Source: Pelagibius sp965227505 (GTDB taxonomy: Bacteria; Pseudomonadota; Alphaproteobacteria; Kiloniellales; Kiloniellaceae). From it: 64,000 nt of DNA. Within the stretch, counting starts at the first letter, position 1. Each line of letters begins with the position of its first letter. A program made the translations under genes and the position numbers. The notes beneath the pieces are model-generated. The model saw only the letters and a list, made by a program, of their open reading frames with translations, had not been told where the DNA came from and did no database searches. The stretch is from assembly GCF_965227505.1 (NCBI RefSeq), contig NZ_OZ245757.1, forward strand, positions 4,092,001 to 4,156,000. The letters run 5' to 3'. Shown one piece after another: positions 8,390-17,109 of the stretch.

Positions 8390-8687
8390 AGCCGGTCCGG
8401 TTCACCCGGACCGGCCCGCGTCGGTCCTGCAGAGGCCTCCGGAAAGTCCGCCGCGCGACTCCGGTAAACACCTGAAATAGAAAGAAATTCTCCCAAGGCT
8501 CGGCGAGCGCGCCGATGCCTCGGCACGCATATGCCGGAGGCCGGCGTGTGCGGGCTGGCGATAATTTGCAAGAAGTTTTGCAAAACTGACTTAATCCTGC
8601 AATATTACCCGCATAAGCTAAATCTCGGGTAAATGATTTGGCTTACAGTCAACCCCCGGTGAAACGGGGTCGGGAGGAGCGCCGGGC
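8390..8687. other. intergenic region before the RpiR operon
   Basis: Holds a 10-bp hairpin, GCCGGTCCGG / CCGGACCGGC (about 8391-8415), without a T-run, then an AT-rich segment from 8560 containing TTTGCAA motifs. No coding sequence is supported. Confidence 0.6.
8565..8586. promoter_or_regulatory. TTTGCAA direct repeat / GTTTTGCAAAAC palindrome
   Basis: TTTGCAA at 8565-8571 is repeated 12 bp later inside a perfect 12-bp palindrome GTTTTGCAAAAC (8575-8586), in the AT-rich region about 100 bp before the RpiR gene. It may be an RpiR auto-operator. TTTGCAAA-like sites are also bound by RamB/ScfR-type regulators, one of which is encoded at 51.4 kb. Confidence 0.5.
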
Positions 8688-9527
8688 ATGTCCATCGTGC
8701 TGCGGATCAAGGATGCGGCTGAGCGGCTGACGCCGGCTGAGCGCAAGATGGTGCAGGAGATCGTCGCCAAGCCGCGCGCAGCGGCCCTGGGCACGGCGTC
8801 CGAGCTTGCCCAGTCCATCGGCGTGCATGAAGCCACCGCCTCGCGCCTTGCCCGCAAGCTGGGGTTCCAAAGCTATGCCGGCTTTCGCGACGCACTGCGC
8901 GACGAGTTCATCGTGCGCAGCGATCCGGCGTTGCGGGTCCGCACCACGCTGGACGAAACCCGCGGCGCCGATCTGATCGCCGGCCTTGTGGCGCAGGAAG
9001 TCGAGGCGCTGGAGGCGCTGTCGAAGTACCTCTCGGTCGAGCGCGTCGCCGAAATCGCCGATGTGCTGCACCGCTCGCGCAAGGTCTTTCTTTTCGCGCG
9101 CGGAAACGCCGAGACGCTGGCGGTGATGATGGAGCGACGCTTCCGCCGCTTCGGCATCAGCGTCGTGCGCCTGCGCGGTGACGGCCGTGACATCGCCGAA
9201 CAGCTTGTGGAGATGACGGCCGAAGATGCCGTGATCGCCTTTGCGTTCCGGCGCCAGCCACGCCACTACGGGCCGGTCATAGAACGGGCCCGGGCGCTCG
9301 GCGCAGCGACGATCGCCATCACCGGAACCATCGGCCCGACCCTGAACCCGCCGGCCGACCACCTTGTATCGGCCCCGCGCAGCGGGCACCGCGAGGGCTT
9401 TCAGACACTGATCGTACCGATGACGATCTGCAACGCCCTGGTGTTGCAGCTGGCGCGGCGCAACGAGGAGCGCTCGCTGCGCGTGTTGGAGACCTTAGGA
9501 GACCTGATCAAACGCTTTGAGCCTTGA
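8688..9527 (+). CDS. MurR/RpiR-family transcriptional regulator
   Basis: 279 aa. The N-terminal HTH_6 domain spans residues 1-75 (RLTPAERKMVQEIVAKP, then ASELAQSIGVHEATASRLAR as the helix-turn-helix). A SIS domain follows from about 115 to 250 (VFLFARGNAETLAVMMERRF, DAVIAFAFRRQP). SIS domains of this family bind sugar phosphates or related phosphorylated ligands. The ATG follows GGGAGGAG. It heads an apparent operon with an ABC importer (45-bp gap to the binding protein) and a histidine phosphatase. It probably controls that operon in response to the imported phosphorylated compound (inference). Confidence 0.9.
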   Translation: MSIVLRIKDAAERLTPAERKMVQEIVAKPRAAALGTASELAQSIGVHEATASRLARKLGFQSYAGFRDALRDEFIVRSDPALRVRTTLDETRGADLIAGLVAQEVEALEALSKYLSVERVAEIADVLHRSRKVFLFARGNAETLAVMMERRFRRFGISVVRLRGDGRDIAEQLVEMTAEDAVIAFAFRRQPRHYGPVIERARALGAATIAITGTIGPTLNPPADHLVSAPRSGHREGFQTLIVPMTICNALVLQLARRNEERSLRVLETLGDLIKRFEP

Positions 9528-9572
9528 GGGCGGGTCATCGGGCCCGGCCTCGACTAACGGGGAGACGAGACC

Positions 9573-10709
9573 ATGAAGAGTCTTTTACAGTCAGTTGCAG
9601 TCGTTGCCTTGGGCACGCTGGCCTTGCCCGCGCTGACCCTGTCCGCGCTGGCCGCCGATATGGACGGCAAGTCGCCGGAAGAACTGCTGGACGCCGCCAA
9701 GGCCGAAGGCCAGGTGGTGGTCTATTCCTTCACCAGCCGGATCAAGAAGGTCGAAGCGGCCTTCGAAGAGGCCTATCCCGACATCGACCTCGTCGGCTAC
9801 GACATTTCCTCCACCGAGCAGATCACGCGCCTGCAGGCGGAGCATCAGGCCGGCGTTTCCAATGCCGATGTCGTCTACATTTCCGATGCGCCGGTGGTCT
9901 TCGACAAGCTGCTGGGCGCGGGCATCATCGGGCCATACGTGCCGCCGCGGGTGGCCGACCGGGTGCCGGCCGAGTTCAAGAACCCGCTGCTGGCCCAGCG
10001 CCTTTCCACCAAGGTTCTGATGTACAACGAGGAGGCCCACCCGGACGGGCCGCCGGTCAGCAACCTCTGGGAACTGACCACCGAGCCCTGGAAGGGCCGG
10101 GTGGTCATGGTCGACCCCTTGCAGCGTGGCGACTATCTGGATTTGATGACCGAGATCGTCCTGCAGTCCGATGCCATGGCCGCGGCCTATGAGGCGCAGT
10201 TCGGCAAAAAGATCGCCCTGGCTTCCGGCGTCAACAACGCCGGCGAGCAGTTCATTGCCGATCTCTTCGCCAACGACGTCATCCTGGTGGGCTCCACCGA
10301 TGACGTGAACGCCGCGGTCGGCAAGCTTGGGCAAAGCAATCCGCCGCTGGGCTTCACCAGCTACTCCGACCGCCGCGACAATGCGGAAGAGGGTTGGGCG
10401 CTGCAGCTCGCCAACTCCGTCGAACCGTCTCCGGGCATCGTTTTCCCGGCCGTCCTGGGCATTGCCGAGGGCGCCAAGAACCCTGCCGCCGCCCGCCTTG
10501 TCATCGACTTCCTTATGGGCGATGAATCCGAGACGGGCGGTGCGGGCTTCGAGCCCTTCTACGTGCCGGGCGACTATGCCACGCGGACCGATATCGTGCC
10601 GCATCCCGATGCCGTTCCGCTGTCGGAGTTTGCCGCGTGGCGCGTGAACCCGGAGATGACCGCGACGATCCGCGCAGAGGTCGCCGATCTGGTCCTGACG
10701 CTGCAGTAG
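9573..10709 (+). CDS. Fe(III)-family ABC transporter substrate-binding protein
   Basis: 378 aa. The signal peptide is residues 1-27 (hydrophobic core, cleavage after ALA), followed by a type-II periplasmic binding fold: VVVYSFTSRIKKVEAAFEEA, then LQAEHQAGVSNADVVYISD and WKGRVVMVDPLQRGDYLDL. The family (AfuA/FbpA, PhnS/AepX and others) covers ferric iron, 2-aminoethylphosphonate, spermidine-like and sugar-phosphate substrates. The Tyr-Tyr iron ligand pair typical of FbpA is not evident, and the operon has a phosphatase and an RpiR regulator. An organic phosphate or phosphonate therefore seems more likely than iron (inference). The ATG is preceded by GGGGAGACGAG. Confidence 0.85.
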   Translation: MKSLLQSVAVVALGTLALPALTLSALAADMDGKSPEELLDAAKAEGQVVVYSFTSRIKKVEAAFEEAYPDIDLVGYDISSTEQITRLQAEHQAGVSNADVVYISDAPVVFDKLLGAGIIGPYVPPRVADRVPAEFKNPLLAQRLSTKVLMYNEEAHPDGPPVSNLWELTTEPWKGRVVMVDPLQRGDYLDLMTEIVLQSDAMAAAYEAQFGKKIALASGVNNAGEQFIADLFANDVILVGSTDDVNAAVGKLGQSNPPLGFTSYSDRRDNAEEGWALQLANSVEPSPGIVFPAVLGIAEGAKNPAAARLVIDFLMGDESETGGAGFEPFYVPGDYATRTDIVPHPDAVPLSEFAAWRVNPEMTATIRAEVADLVLTLQ

Positions 10710-10723
10710 CCGGCAAAACCTCC

Positions 10724-12469
10724 GTGGCTGAGCTTGCCCTCGGCGTTTCGGGGCGGCGGTTTTTCGCCGCCCCGGGCCGCGTCCTTTCGCTTTTCGTGCT
10801 GGCGGTGGTGGCGATCCTGATCGCCGCACCGCTGTTGAAGATCACGCTCGTCACCCTGGCGCCCGAGACCCTGGGGGCCTGGCGCGACGTTCTGTCCAGC
10901 CGCCTGTCGCCGAACCTCTTCTACAAGCCGCTGACCAACACCATGATCATCGGCGCCGCCGTTGCCAGCGGCTGCGTGCTGATCGGCGGCTTTCTCGCCT
11001 GGCTTGTGGTCATGACCGACGTGCCCTTCCGGCGCAGCATCGCGGTCCTCTCGACCCTGCCGTTCATGATCCCCAGCTTCGCCGCCGCCATGGCCTGGAG
11101 CGTGCTGTTCCGCAACGAGCGGCTGGGCGGGCAGATCGGGTTTCTCCAGGGGCTCGGCTTCGACATTCCCGACTGGCTGGCCTGGGGCATGGTGCCTTCG
11201 CTGATTGTGCTGATCACGCACTACTATTCGCTGACCTTCACCGTGATCGCGGCGGCTTTGGCAACCGTAAACTCCGATCTTGTCGAGGCGGCGCAGATGG
11301 CCGGCGCCAAGCGGCGCAAGGTGTTCTTCGGCATTATCCTGCCCGTCACCCTGCCGGCGGTGATCGCCGGCGGTTCGCTCGCCTTTGCCGGGGGCGTTTC
11401 CAACTTCGCCGTCCCCGCACTGCTGGGCCTGCCGGTGCGCATGCAGACGCTCTCGACCCGTATCTTCGGCATGATGGAGGTGGGCCAGACGGCGCGCGGC
11501 TACGTGATCGCGATCCTGCTGGTGCTGATCTCCGCCTTTTTTCTCTGGCTCGGCAACCGCCTGATCACCGGGCGGCGGTCCTATGCGACCATCACCGGCA
11601 AGGGCGGGCGCGCCAAGCGCTTCGACCTCGGCGCACTGCGCTGGCCGCTCTGCGCAGCGGCGGTCGGCATCTCCGTCTTTGCCACCATCGTGCCGATCTT
11701 CGTGCTCATCGCTTCCAGCTTCGCGCCGTCGTCTTCGGCTTTGTTCTCGAACTGGACGCTGCACTACTGGATCGGCCAGTCCACGCCCTCGATTGCCCAG
11801 GGCCTGGCGGGCATTGCCTACAATCCGGATATCATCTCGGCTCTGACCATCACCCTCGGCCTCGGCTTCACCGTGGCCGCGGTGGGAACGGCGCTGGGCC
11901 TGCTGGTGTCCTACAGCCTTGTGCGCGCCAAGCGCGGCGTGATTCCCACAACGGTCAGCCAGCTCTGTTTCCTGCCGCTGTTCATTCCGGGGATTGCCTT
12001 CGGGGCGGCCTACATCGCCCTTTACGGTGCGCCCATCGGCCCCTTTCCCGCGCTCTACGGCACCTTCGCACTCCTCGTCCTGGCGGCGACGGCCTTCCTG
12101 CTGCCCTTCGCGGTGCAGACGGGGCGGGCGGTGATCCAACAGGTGAGCGGCGACCTGGAAGAGAGCGCGCGCCTCACCGGGGCGGGCTTTCTGAGACGTC
12201 TTTCCGCGATCACCATTCCCCTGTCGATCCGCGGGCTCAGCGCCGGCGCCCTGCTGGTCTTCGTCAAGATCGTGCGCGACCTGTCGCTGGTCGTGCTGCT
12301 GTTCACACCCACCATGCCGGTCCTCAGCGTGGTCGCCTACCGCTATGCCTCAGAGGGCTTTGCCCAGTTCGCCAACGCCGTCGCGGTGGTCATCCTGGGG
12401 ATCTCGGTCGTTGTCTCTCTGCTGGCCAACAAGCTCCAGGCGAAGTCGCAGCCCTGGCTGAAGAACTGA
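10724..12469 (+). CDS. ABC transporter permease, fused two-domain type
   Basis: About 581 aa with about twelve membrane segments in two halves, each a BPD_transp_1 domain. The two cytoplasmic EAA loops are EAAQMAGAKRRKVFFGIILP and EESARLTGAGFLRRLSAITI, the latter near the C-terminus. This is the FbpB/ThiP layout, in which one polypeptide forms the whole channel. I take GTG 10724 (15 bp after the binding-protein stop) as the start because the first membrane helix begins soon after it. An in-frame ATG at 10637 would overlap the binding-protein gene by 73 bp, and neither has a strong ribosome binding site. The stop codon lies in an 8-bp CTGAAGAA duplication. Confidence 0.87.
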   Translation: MAELALGVSGRRFFAAPGRVLSLFVLAVVAILIAAPLLKITLVTLAPETLGAWRDVLSSRLSPNLFYKPLTNTMIIGAAVASGCVLIGGFLAWLVVMTDVPFRRSIAVLSTLPFMIPSFAAAMAWSVLFRNERLGGQIGFLQGLGFDIPDWLAWGMVPSLIVLITHYYSLTFTVIAAALATVNSDLVEAAQMAGAKRRKVFFGIILPVTLPAVIAGGSLAFAGGVSNFAVPALLGLPVRMQTLSTRIFGMMEVGQTARGYVIAILLVLISAFFLWLGNRLITGRRSYATITGKGGRAKRFDLGALRWPLCAAAVGISVFATIVPIFVLIASSFAPSSSALFSNWTLHYWIGQSTPSIAQGLAGIAYNPDIISALTITLGLGFTVAAVGTALGLLVSYSLVRAKRGVIPTTVSQLCFLPLFIPGIAFGAAYIALYGAPIGPFPALYGTFALLVLAATAFLLPFAVQTGRAVIQQVSGDLEESARLTGAGFLRRLSAITIPLSIRGLSAGALLVFVKIVRDLSLVVLLFTPTMPVLSVVAYRYASEGFAQFANAVAVVILGISVVVSLLANKLQAKSQPWLKN

Positions 12470-12487
12470 AGAAGTGATGCGAAACCA

Positions 12488-13579
12488 ATGATCCGAATCT
12501 CAAATCTCATAAAACACTTCGGCACGGTCGAGGCCGTACGCGGTGTCAGCCTGGAGGTTCCGCAGGGCGCTTTCCTGGTGCTCGTCGGCCCCTCGGGCTG
12601 CGGCAAGTCGACCATGCTGCGCATGCTCGCGGGGCTGGAAGTCCCCAGCGACGGCACCATCGAATTCGATGGGGCGCTGGTCTCCGACGGTGAGCGTCAC
12701 TGGACCGTGGAAGCCGCCAGGCGCAACGCCGGACTGGTGTTCCAGTCCTATGCGCTCTGGCCGCATATGACGGTTGCGGGCAACGTCGACTGGCCCCTCA
12801 AGGTCGCGAAGTGGGATGCCGGGGAGCGCCACGCACGCGTGCAGCAGGTGCTTGATCTCTTGGCCATCGGCGATCTCGCCGGGCGCTTTCCGAACGAGAT
12901 TTCCGGCGGCCAGCAACAGCGTGTGGCCATCGCCCGCATGATCGCGCCGCAACCGGGGATCCTGCTGTTCGACGAACCGCTGTCGAACCTCGACGCCAAG
13001 CTGCGCGTCGAAATGCGCACGGAGCTCCTGAAAATCCACCGGGCCACCGGCGCCACCTCGGTCTATGTGACCCACGACCAGGTGGAAGCCATGACCATGG
13101 CCAGCCACGTCGCGGTGATGAACCATGGCCGGGTCGAGCAGTTCGGCAGCCCCGAGGCGCTGGTGGCCGAGCCCGCCACCGCCTTTGTCGCAACCTTCCT
13201 CGGCACGCCGCCCAACAACCTGATCGCGGTGGAACCCGATGACGGCGGCGCGCGCTTCGCGGGCCGCAGGCTGCCCTCGGCACGGCCCGTAGACCGGCCG
13301 GTGAGTTTCATGTACCGGGCCGAGGATCTGAAGCTTGCCGACGCCGCCAACGGCCAGACCCTGGCTCTGGAGTTCGCCGAGGCAAGCCCGATCGCGGGGC
13401 GCTACATGGTGACCGGAACGCTCGGCGAGACTCGCCTGACAGCCGTCGTCGACCGCCCGCCGCGGCTGCTGCCCGGCGATACCGTGCACTTCCGCATCCC
13501 CGGAGAACCGGCAGCCGTTTTTGCGCAGAGCGGCGAGCGCCTCGTAGGGGAGCGCCCGGCGCAGGAGTGGGGGCCATGA
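12488..13579 (+). CDS. ABC transporter ATP-binding protein
   Basis: 363 aa. All nucleotide-binding motifs are intact: Walker A GPSGCGKST (34-42), Q-loop VFQSYALWPHMT, signature ISGGQQQR, Walker B ILLFDEP, and H-loop VYVTHDQ. The C-terminal 120 residues form a TOBE-like regulatory domain (VSFMYRAEDLKL), as in FbpC/PotA-type importers. It energises import through the preceding permease. The gene starts 18 bp after the permease and ends in an ATGA overlap with the phosphatase gene, so the four genes are translationally coupled or nearly so. Confidence 0.92.
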   Translation: MIRISNLIKHFGTVEAVRGVSLEVPQGAFLVLVGPSGCGKSTMLRMLAGLEVPSDGTIEFDGALVSDGERHWTVEAARRNAGLVFQSYALWPHMTVAGNVDWPLKVAKWDAGERHARVQQVLDLLAIGDLAGRFPNEISGGQQQRVAIARMIAPQPGILLFDEPLSNLDAKLRVEMRTELLKIHRATGATSVYVTHDQVEAMTMASHVAVMNHGRVEQFGSPEALVAEPATAFVATFLGTPPNNLIAVEPDDGGARFAGRRLPSARPVDRPVSFMYRAEDLKLADAANGQTLALEFAEASPIAGRYMVTGTLGETRLTAVVDRPPRLLPGDTVHFRIPGEPAAVFAQSGERLVGERPAQEWGP

Positions 13580-14187
13580 TGCGCCTTTTCCTTGTGCGTC
13601 ACGGGGAATCGGAATGGAACGCGCAGCGGCTGCTGCAGGGTCAGGCCGATGTCGGCCTGTCATCGCGTGGCCGCGATCAGGCCCTTGCGCTCTCCGCCAC
13701 CGTTCAACGCTTCCAGCCGGAGCGGGTTCTGGTATCCGATCTCGCGCGCACGCGCGAGACCGCCGAGCTGCTCGGCTATGCCGAGCACGAACCTGTCTCG
13801 GCCCTCAGGGAGATCAACGTTGGCCGCTGGACCGGCCAGAACATCGACGACCTGATGGCGGAGGACGCGCAGGCGTTCCAGGGCTGGCGCAGCGGCATCT
13901 ACACGCCGCCGGGGGGCGAAAGCTGGCAAAGCTTCAAGCAGCGCACCAACGGCGTCGTCGCCGAGCTGCGCAGCGGCGCCTTGGAGCGGGTGCTGATGGT
14001 TGCTCATGGCGGCGTTATTCGTGCCCTGCTCGAAAGCCTTCTGGGGCTCAGCCCCGGGCGTGTCGTTCCGGTCAGCCCGGCGAGCCTCACGGTGCTGCGG
14101 GTCGGGCCGCTGAACGGCAGCGCCGAGGCGCGGCTGGAGGCCTTCAACTACAGGCCGGACGCGCTGGCCTTCGATGCGCCCGACTGA
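13576..14187 (+). CDS. histidine phosphatase (phosphoglycerate-mutase-like)
   Basis: 203 aa. The branch-1 histidine phosphatase signature LVRHGESEWN gives the phospho-accepting His. The second catalytic His is in MVAHGGVIRALLESLLG, and the acidic residue is in LREINVGRWTGQN. The first ATG at 13576 makes an ATGA overlap with the ATPase gene; a GTG nine bases earlier is less likely. These enzymes act on phosphate esters such as sugar phosphates, alpha-ribazole-P or phosphoglycerate. Cotranscription with an importer and an RpiR regulator suggests dephosphorylation of the imported compound (inference). The stop codon sits in a degenerate 15-bp repeat. Confidence 0.87.
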   Translation: MMRLFLVRHGESEWNAQRLLQGQADVGLSSRGRDQALALSATVQRFQPERVLVSDLARTRETAELLGYAEHEPVSALREINVGRWTGQNIDDLMAEDAQAFQGWRSGIYTPPGGESWQSFKQRTNGVVAELRSGALERVLMVAHGGVIRALLESLLGLSPGRVVPVSPASLTVLRVGPLNGSAEARLEAFNYRPDALAFDAPD

Positions 14188-14222
14188 TCTCCGCCCGGCT
14201 GATCTCCGCTCGATTGGTTTGC
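14178..14222. repeat. 15-bp tandem repeat over the phosphatase stop codon
   Basis: Degenerate copies of CCCGACTGATCTCCG: CCCGACTGATCTCCG, CCCGGCTGATCTCCG, then CTCGATTGGTTTGCG. The first TGA is the stop of the histidine phosphatase. The array ends at the convergent purK stop. Confidence 0.75.
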
Positions 14223-14223
14223 G

Positions 14224-15381
14224 CTAGCGGCGGATGAGCCGGGTGACGTGGCCCATCTTGCGGCCGGGGCGGGCCGAGGCCTTGCCGTAGAGGTGCAGCT
14301 TGCTGCCGGGGTCGCTCAGGATCTTCCGCCAGTCGTCGACCTCGTCGCCCAGCAGATTCTTCATCACCGCGTCGCAGAGCCGTTCGGTGGCGCCCAGAGG
14401 CAGCCCGGCGACGGCCCGGATGAACTGTTCGAACTGCGAGGTGACGCAGGCATCCAGGCTCCAGTGGCCGGAATTGTGCGGCCGCGGCGCCATCTCGTTG
14501 ACCAGCACCTTGCCGTCGTGGGTGACGAACATCTCCACTGCCAGCAGCCCGACCAAACCCATTTCCTGGGCCAGATGGCGGGCGATGGCCTCGGCCTTGT
14601 CCGACAGATCCTGGCTCAGGTTGGCCGGCACGATGGTCTCGTCGAGGATGTGGTTGCGATGGCGGTTCTCCACCGGGACATAGGTGCGCATCGCACCGTC
14701 GCTGCCGCGCGCCACGATGACAGAGATCTCCATGCGGAACTCCACCACCGCCTCGACGATCCCCACGGCGGCCGCAGCGTGCCCGCGCATCGCCGCCCAG
14801 GCCTCGTCCAGGTCGCTGTCCGGGTGGATGCGCACCTGGCCCTTGCCGTCGTAGCCCAGTTCCGCCGATTTCAGGATGCAGGGCCGGCCGATGGCCGCGA
14901 ACGCCTCGACCAGTTCCTCCGCGTCGCGCGCAGGACGATAGTCGGCAGTGGGCACCGAAACGCTGCGGCAGAAGTCCTTTTCGCGCAGCCGGTGCTGGCA
15001 GATGGAGAGCACCCTGGTGCCGGGGCGCAAGGGCACCAGCGCCTCCAGCACCTCGACGGTGGCGAGCGGGATGTTCTCGAACTCGAAGGTGACGACATCG
15101 ACGGCAGCGGCAAAGCGCTTCAGGGCCTCGACATCGTCATAGGCGGCCACGGTGGCGGCATCGCAGACCTGATTGGCCGGCGCATTCGCCTCCGGCCCGT
15201 AGGCGTGGCAGCGATAGCCCAGACGCGCCGCTGCCAGCGCCGCCATGCGGCCGAGCTGCCCGCTGCCGAGGATGCCGATGCGGCTGCCGGGGGGAAGCGG
15301 CTGCGAAAGATCGCGCCGGGGCGCCGCTGCGGCCTGGCCGGACGGAGCGGGCTTTGCAAGATCGGGATCGTTCACGCTCAC
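14224..15381 (-). CDS. purK: N5-carboxyaminoimidazole ribonucleotide synthase
   Basis: 385 aa, an ATP-grasp enzyme that makes N5-CAIR from AIR, bicarbonate and ATP in purine synthesis. A Gly-rich start after a variable leader (IGILGSGQLGRMAALAAARL) and the ATP-grasp core (CILKSAELGYDGKGQVRIH, then EMAPRPHNSGHWSLDACVTS) are diagnostic. It starts at GTG 15381 in a GTGA overlap with the purE stop, so purE-purK form a coupled operon. The first ~28 residues are a low-complexity extension. It converges with the histidine phosphatase gene. Confidence 0.95.
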   Translation of the reverse strand: MSVNDPDLAKPAPSGQAAAAPRRDLSQPLPPGSRIGILGSGQLGRMAALAAARLGYRCHAYGPEANAPANQVCDAATVAAYDDVEALKRFAAAVDVVTFEFENIPLATVEVLEALVPLRPGTRVLSICQHRLREKDFCRSVSVPTADYRPARDAEELVEAFAAIGRPCILKSAELGYDGKGQVRIHPDSDLDEAWAAMRGHAAAAVGIVEAVVEFRMEISVIVARGSDGAMRTYVPVENRHRNHILDETIVPANLSQDLSDKAEAIARHLAQEMGLVGLLAVEMFVTHDGKVLVNEMAPRPHNSGHWSLDACVTSQFEQFIRAVAGLPLGATERLCDAVMKNLLGDEVDDWRKILSDPGSKLHLYGKASARPGRKMGHVTRLIRR

Positions 15382-15905
15382 GCCTCGTCTACTGGCTGCT
15401 CCGCCACGGCGGCGGTCTGCCGGGCCCGCCAGTCGTCCAGCGCACGGGCGAGCCCGGCGTCGGAGAGCGCCAGCACGGCGGCGGCCAGAAGCGCGGCATT
15501 GGTTGCGCCGGCCCGTCCGATGGCCAGGGTGCCCACCGGCACGCCGCCGGGCATCTGCACGATCGAGAGCAGGGAGTCCTTGCCGCTGAGAGCCCGGCTT
15601 TCGATCGGCACGCCGAAGACGGGCAGGGGCGTCATGGCTGCAGCCATGCCGGGCAGGTGCGCGGCGCCGCCGGCGCCGGCGATAATCACCTTGAGACCCC
15701 GGTCCCTTGCGCCGCTGGCATAGTCATAGAGGCGTTGCGGGGTGCGGTGGGCGGAAACGATCCGGCATTCATGGGCGATGCCAAGGTCGTTCAGAACCTC
15801 TGCCGCGTGTTTCATGGTCGGCCAGTCCGACTGGCTGCCCATGATGATCCCGACCTCCGCCCGGCCCCCGTTTGCCGAGCCCCCGTTTGCCGAGCCCCCG
15901 TTCAT
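15378..15905 (-). CDS. purE: 5-(carboxyamino)imidazole ribonucleotide mutase
   Basis: 175 aa, class I PurE, converting N5-CAIR to CAIR. Signatures are VGIIMGSQSDWPTMKHAAEV, SAHRTPQRLYDYA and IIAGAGGAAHLPGMAAAMT. The chosen ATG at 15905 gives the normal start after a short NGGSA-repeat leader encoded by a 15-bp tandem repeat placed directly behind the start codon. A longer reading frame upstream is unlike PurE. It ends in a GTGA overlap with purK. Confidence 0.95.
   Translation of the reverse strand: MNGGSANGGSANGGRAEVGIIMGSQSDWPTMKHAAEVLNDLGIAHECRIVSAHRTPQRLYDYASGARDRGLKVIIAGAGGAAHLPGMAAAMTPLPVFGVPIESRALSGKDSLLSIVQMPGGVPVGTLAIGRAGATNAALLAAAVLALSDAGLARALDDWRARQTAAVAEQPVDEA
15860..15902. repeat. 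15-bp tandem repeat at the purE N-terminus
   Basis: Two full copies and one partial copy of AACGGGGGCTCGGCA (minus strand), encoding NGGSA units immediately after the initiator Met. It is in frame and probably tolerated as a flexible leader. Confidence 0.8.
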
Positions 15906-16223
15906 TCTCTCGCCTGTCCCCCGTTTTCCGAAAAGTGGCGGCCCGGAACCCGTGACGGGCCCGCGCAAGCCTGGCAGCGCGCCTGAAGAAGGCGGCATTA
16001 TCTGGGCTCTCCGCCCCGGAGGCAAGCAATCGGCTGAGGCCCCGGCAGCGCCTCGTTTTCGCCTTTTCCGGAGTGGAAAGCTTTATGAACGAAGCGTTTA
16101 CCATCAAGGGTTAAGCTTCATGCTAGATTGGGTCGCCAGCAGCGCCGCAAGGGGCCTCAGCCGGTCCGGGAAACCCGGTGGCGGCCAGGGGCGCGCTGGC
16201 GGCTGGAAGCATTGGAAGGCAGC
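15906..16223. other. divergent intergenic region purE / diguanylate cyclase
   Basis: About 318 bp. The only notable structure is a direct repeat AAGCTTYATG at 16078-16087 and 16113-16122, 35 bp apart, flanking a GTTTACC...GGTTAA segment. This could be a regulator site or part of the promoter. No gene is supported. Confidence 0.45.
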
Positions 16224-16958
16224 ATGAAGGTCCGCAACACAGGCCCTACGGCCCCGGTTTCCGGCGCTTCGGCGGTACAGGCGAAGGCCGCGTACCGCAA
16301 GGCCGAGTCGGGTGCGCGCGCCCCGGTGGCCGCGCCGGAGGACGTTGCGAGCGTCATGGGCATTCCGGCGGCGGAGCTGACGCCCAAGGTGCGCCAGGCC
16401 CTGCAGCAGCTCATGGCGGAGGTCTACCAGCTGCGCCAGGACCTGGAGGAGGCACGGCAGCGTGTCGGCTATCTGGAAGAACTGGCCGATCAGGACACCC
16501 TGGCGCCGGTGCTCAACCGCCGCGCCTTTATCCGTGAACTGACCCGCATGTCCGCCTTCGCCGAGCGCTACGGCGCGCCCGGCAGCGTGCTCTATTTCGA
16601 CGTCAACGGCATGAAGCAGATCAACGACCGGCACGGCCACGGTGCTGGCGATGCGGCCCTGAAGCGGATCGCCGAGATCCTGCTGCGCAACGTCCGGGCC
16701 TCCGACGTCGTGGGGCGCCTGGGCGGCGACGAGTTCGGGGTGATCCTGGCGCAGTCCGACGTGGCGGCCGCCCAGGCCAAGGCCGAAAGCCTGTCCCAGG
16801 TCATCGCGTCCGAAGAGGTGGATTGGAACGGCACAGCCCTGACCCTCTCGGTCGCTTTCGGCGCCCACGCCTTGAGCGCCGAGCAGCCGGTGGACGAAGC
16901 CCTGGATGCGGCGGACCGGGCGATGTACGCCAACAAGCGCCGCCGCGGCCCGGCCTGA
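16224..16958 (+). CDS. GGDEF-domain diguanylate cyclase
   Basis: 244 aa. A short unstructured N-terminus and a coiled coil (about 60-105, QQLMAEVYQLRQDLEEARQR) precede a GGDEF domain. The domain has the DVNGMKQINDRHGHGAGD substrate/metal segment and an intact RLGGDEFGVI active site. An RASD inhibitory I-site lies five residues upstream, so c-di-GMP feedback is expected. No signal peptide or membrane helix is seen; the coiled coil probably mediates dimerisation in the cytosol. ATG 16224 has GGAAGG upstream. It synthesises c-di-GMP from two GTP; the input signal is unknown. Confidence 0.92.
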   Translation: MKVRNTGPTAPVSGASAVQAKAAYRKAESGARAPVAAPEDVASVMGIPAAELTPKVRQALQQLMAEVYQLRQDLEEARQRVGYLEELADQDTLAPVLNRRAFIRELTRMSAFAERYGAPGSVLYFDVNGMKQINDRHGHGAGDAALKRIAEILLRNVRASDVVGRLGGDEFGVILAQSDVAAAQAKAESLSQVIASEEVDWNGTALTLSVAFGAHALSAEQPVDEALDAADRAMYANKRRRGPA

Positions 16959-17034
16959 AGCGGTTTTACCGGTTCTGCATCCAGGGATGCGGGGCTCTCT
17001 CACATGGAGGCCCTCTCAGCAGTCCCGGTTTCCA

Positions 17035-17109
17035 GTCAGGCGATCCGGTTCGGCGATCCGGTCAGGCGATCCGGTCAGGCGATCCGGTCAGGCGATCCGG
17101 TCAGGCGAT
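17035..17109. repeat. 13-bp tandem repeat, about 5 copies, after a stop codon
   Basis: Unit TGACCGGATCGCC (minus strand), beginning with the stop codon of the DUF465 gene and repeated about five times downstream with one variant copy. As 13 is not a multiple of 3, successive TGAs fall in all three frames. Confidence 0.88.

Noticed and set aside
10574..12139. 521-codon reverse frame over the ABC permease
   Set aside because: Highly polar shadow frame opposite a membrane protein with clear EAA loops.
17035..17109. Possible CRISPR-like array of short repeats
   Set aside because: The 13-bp units are directly adjacent without spacers and no cas gene is present; it is a simple tandem repeat.
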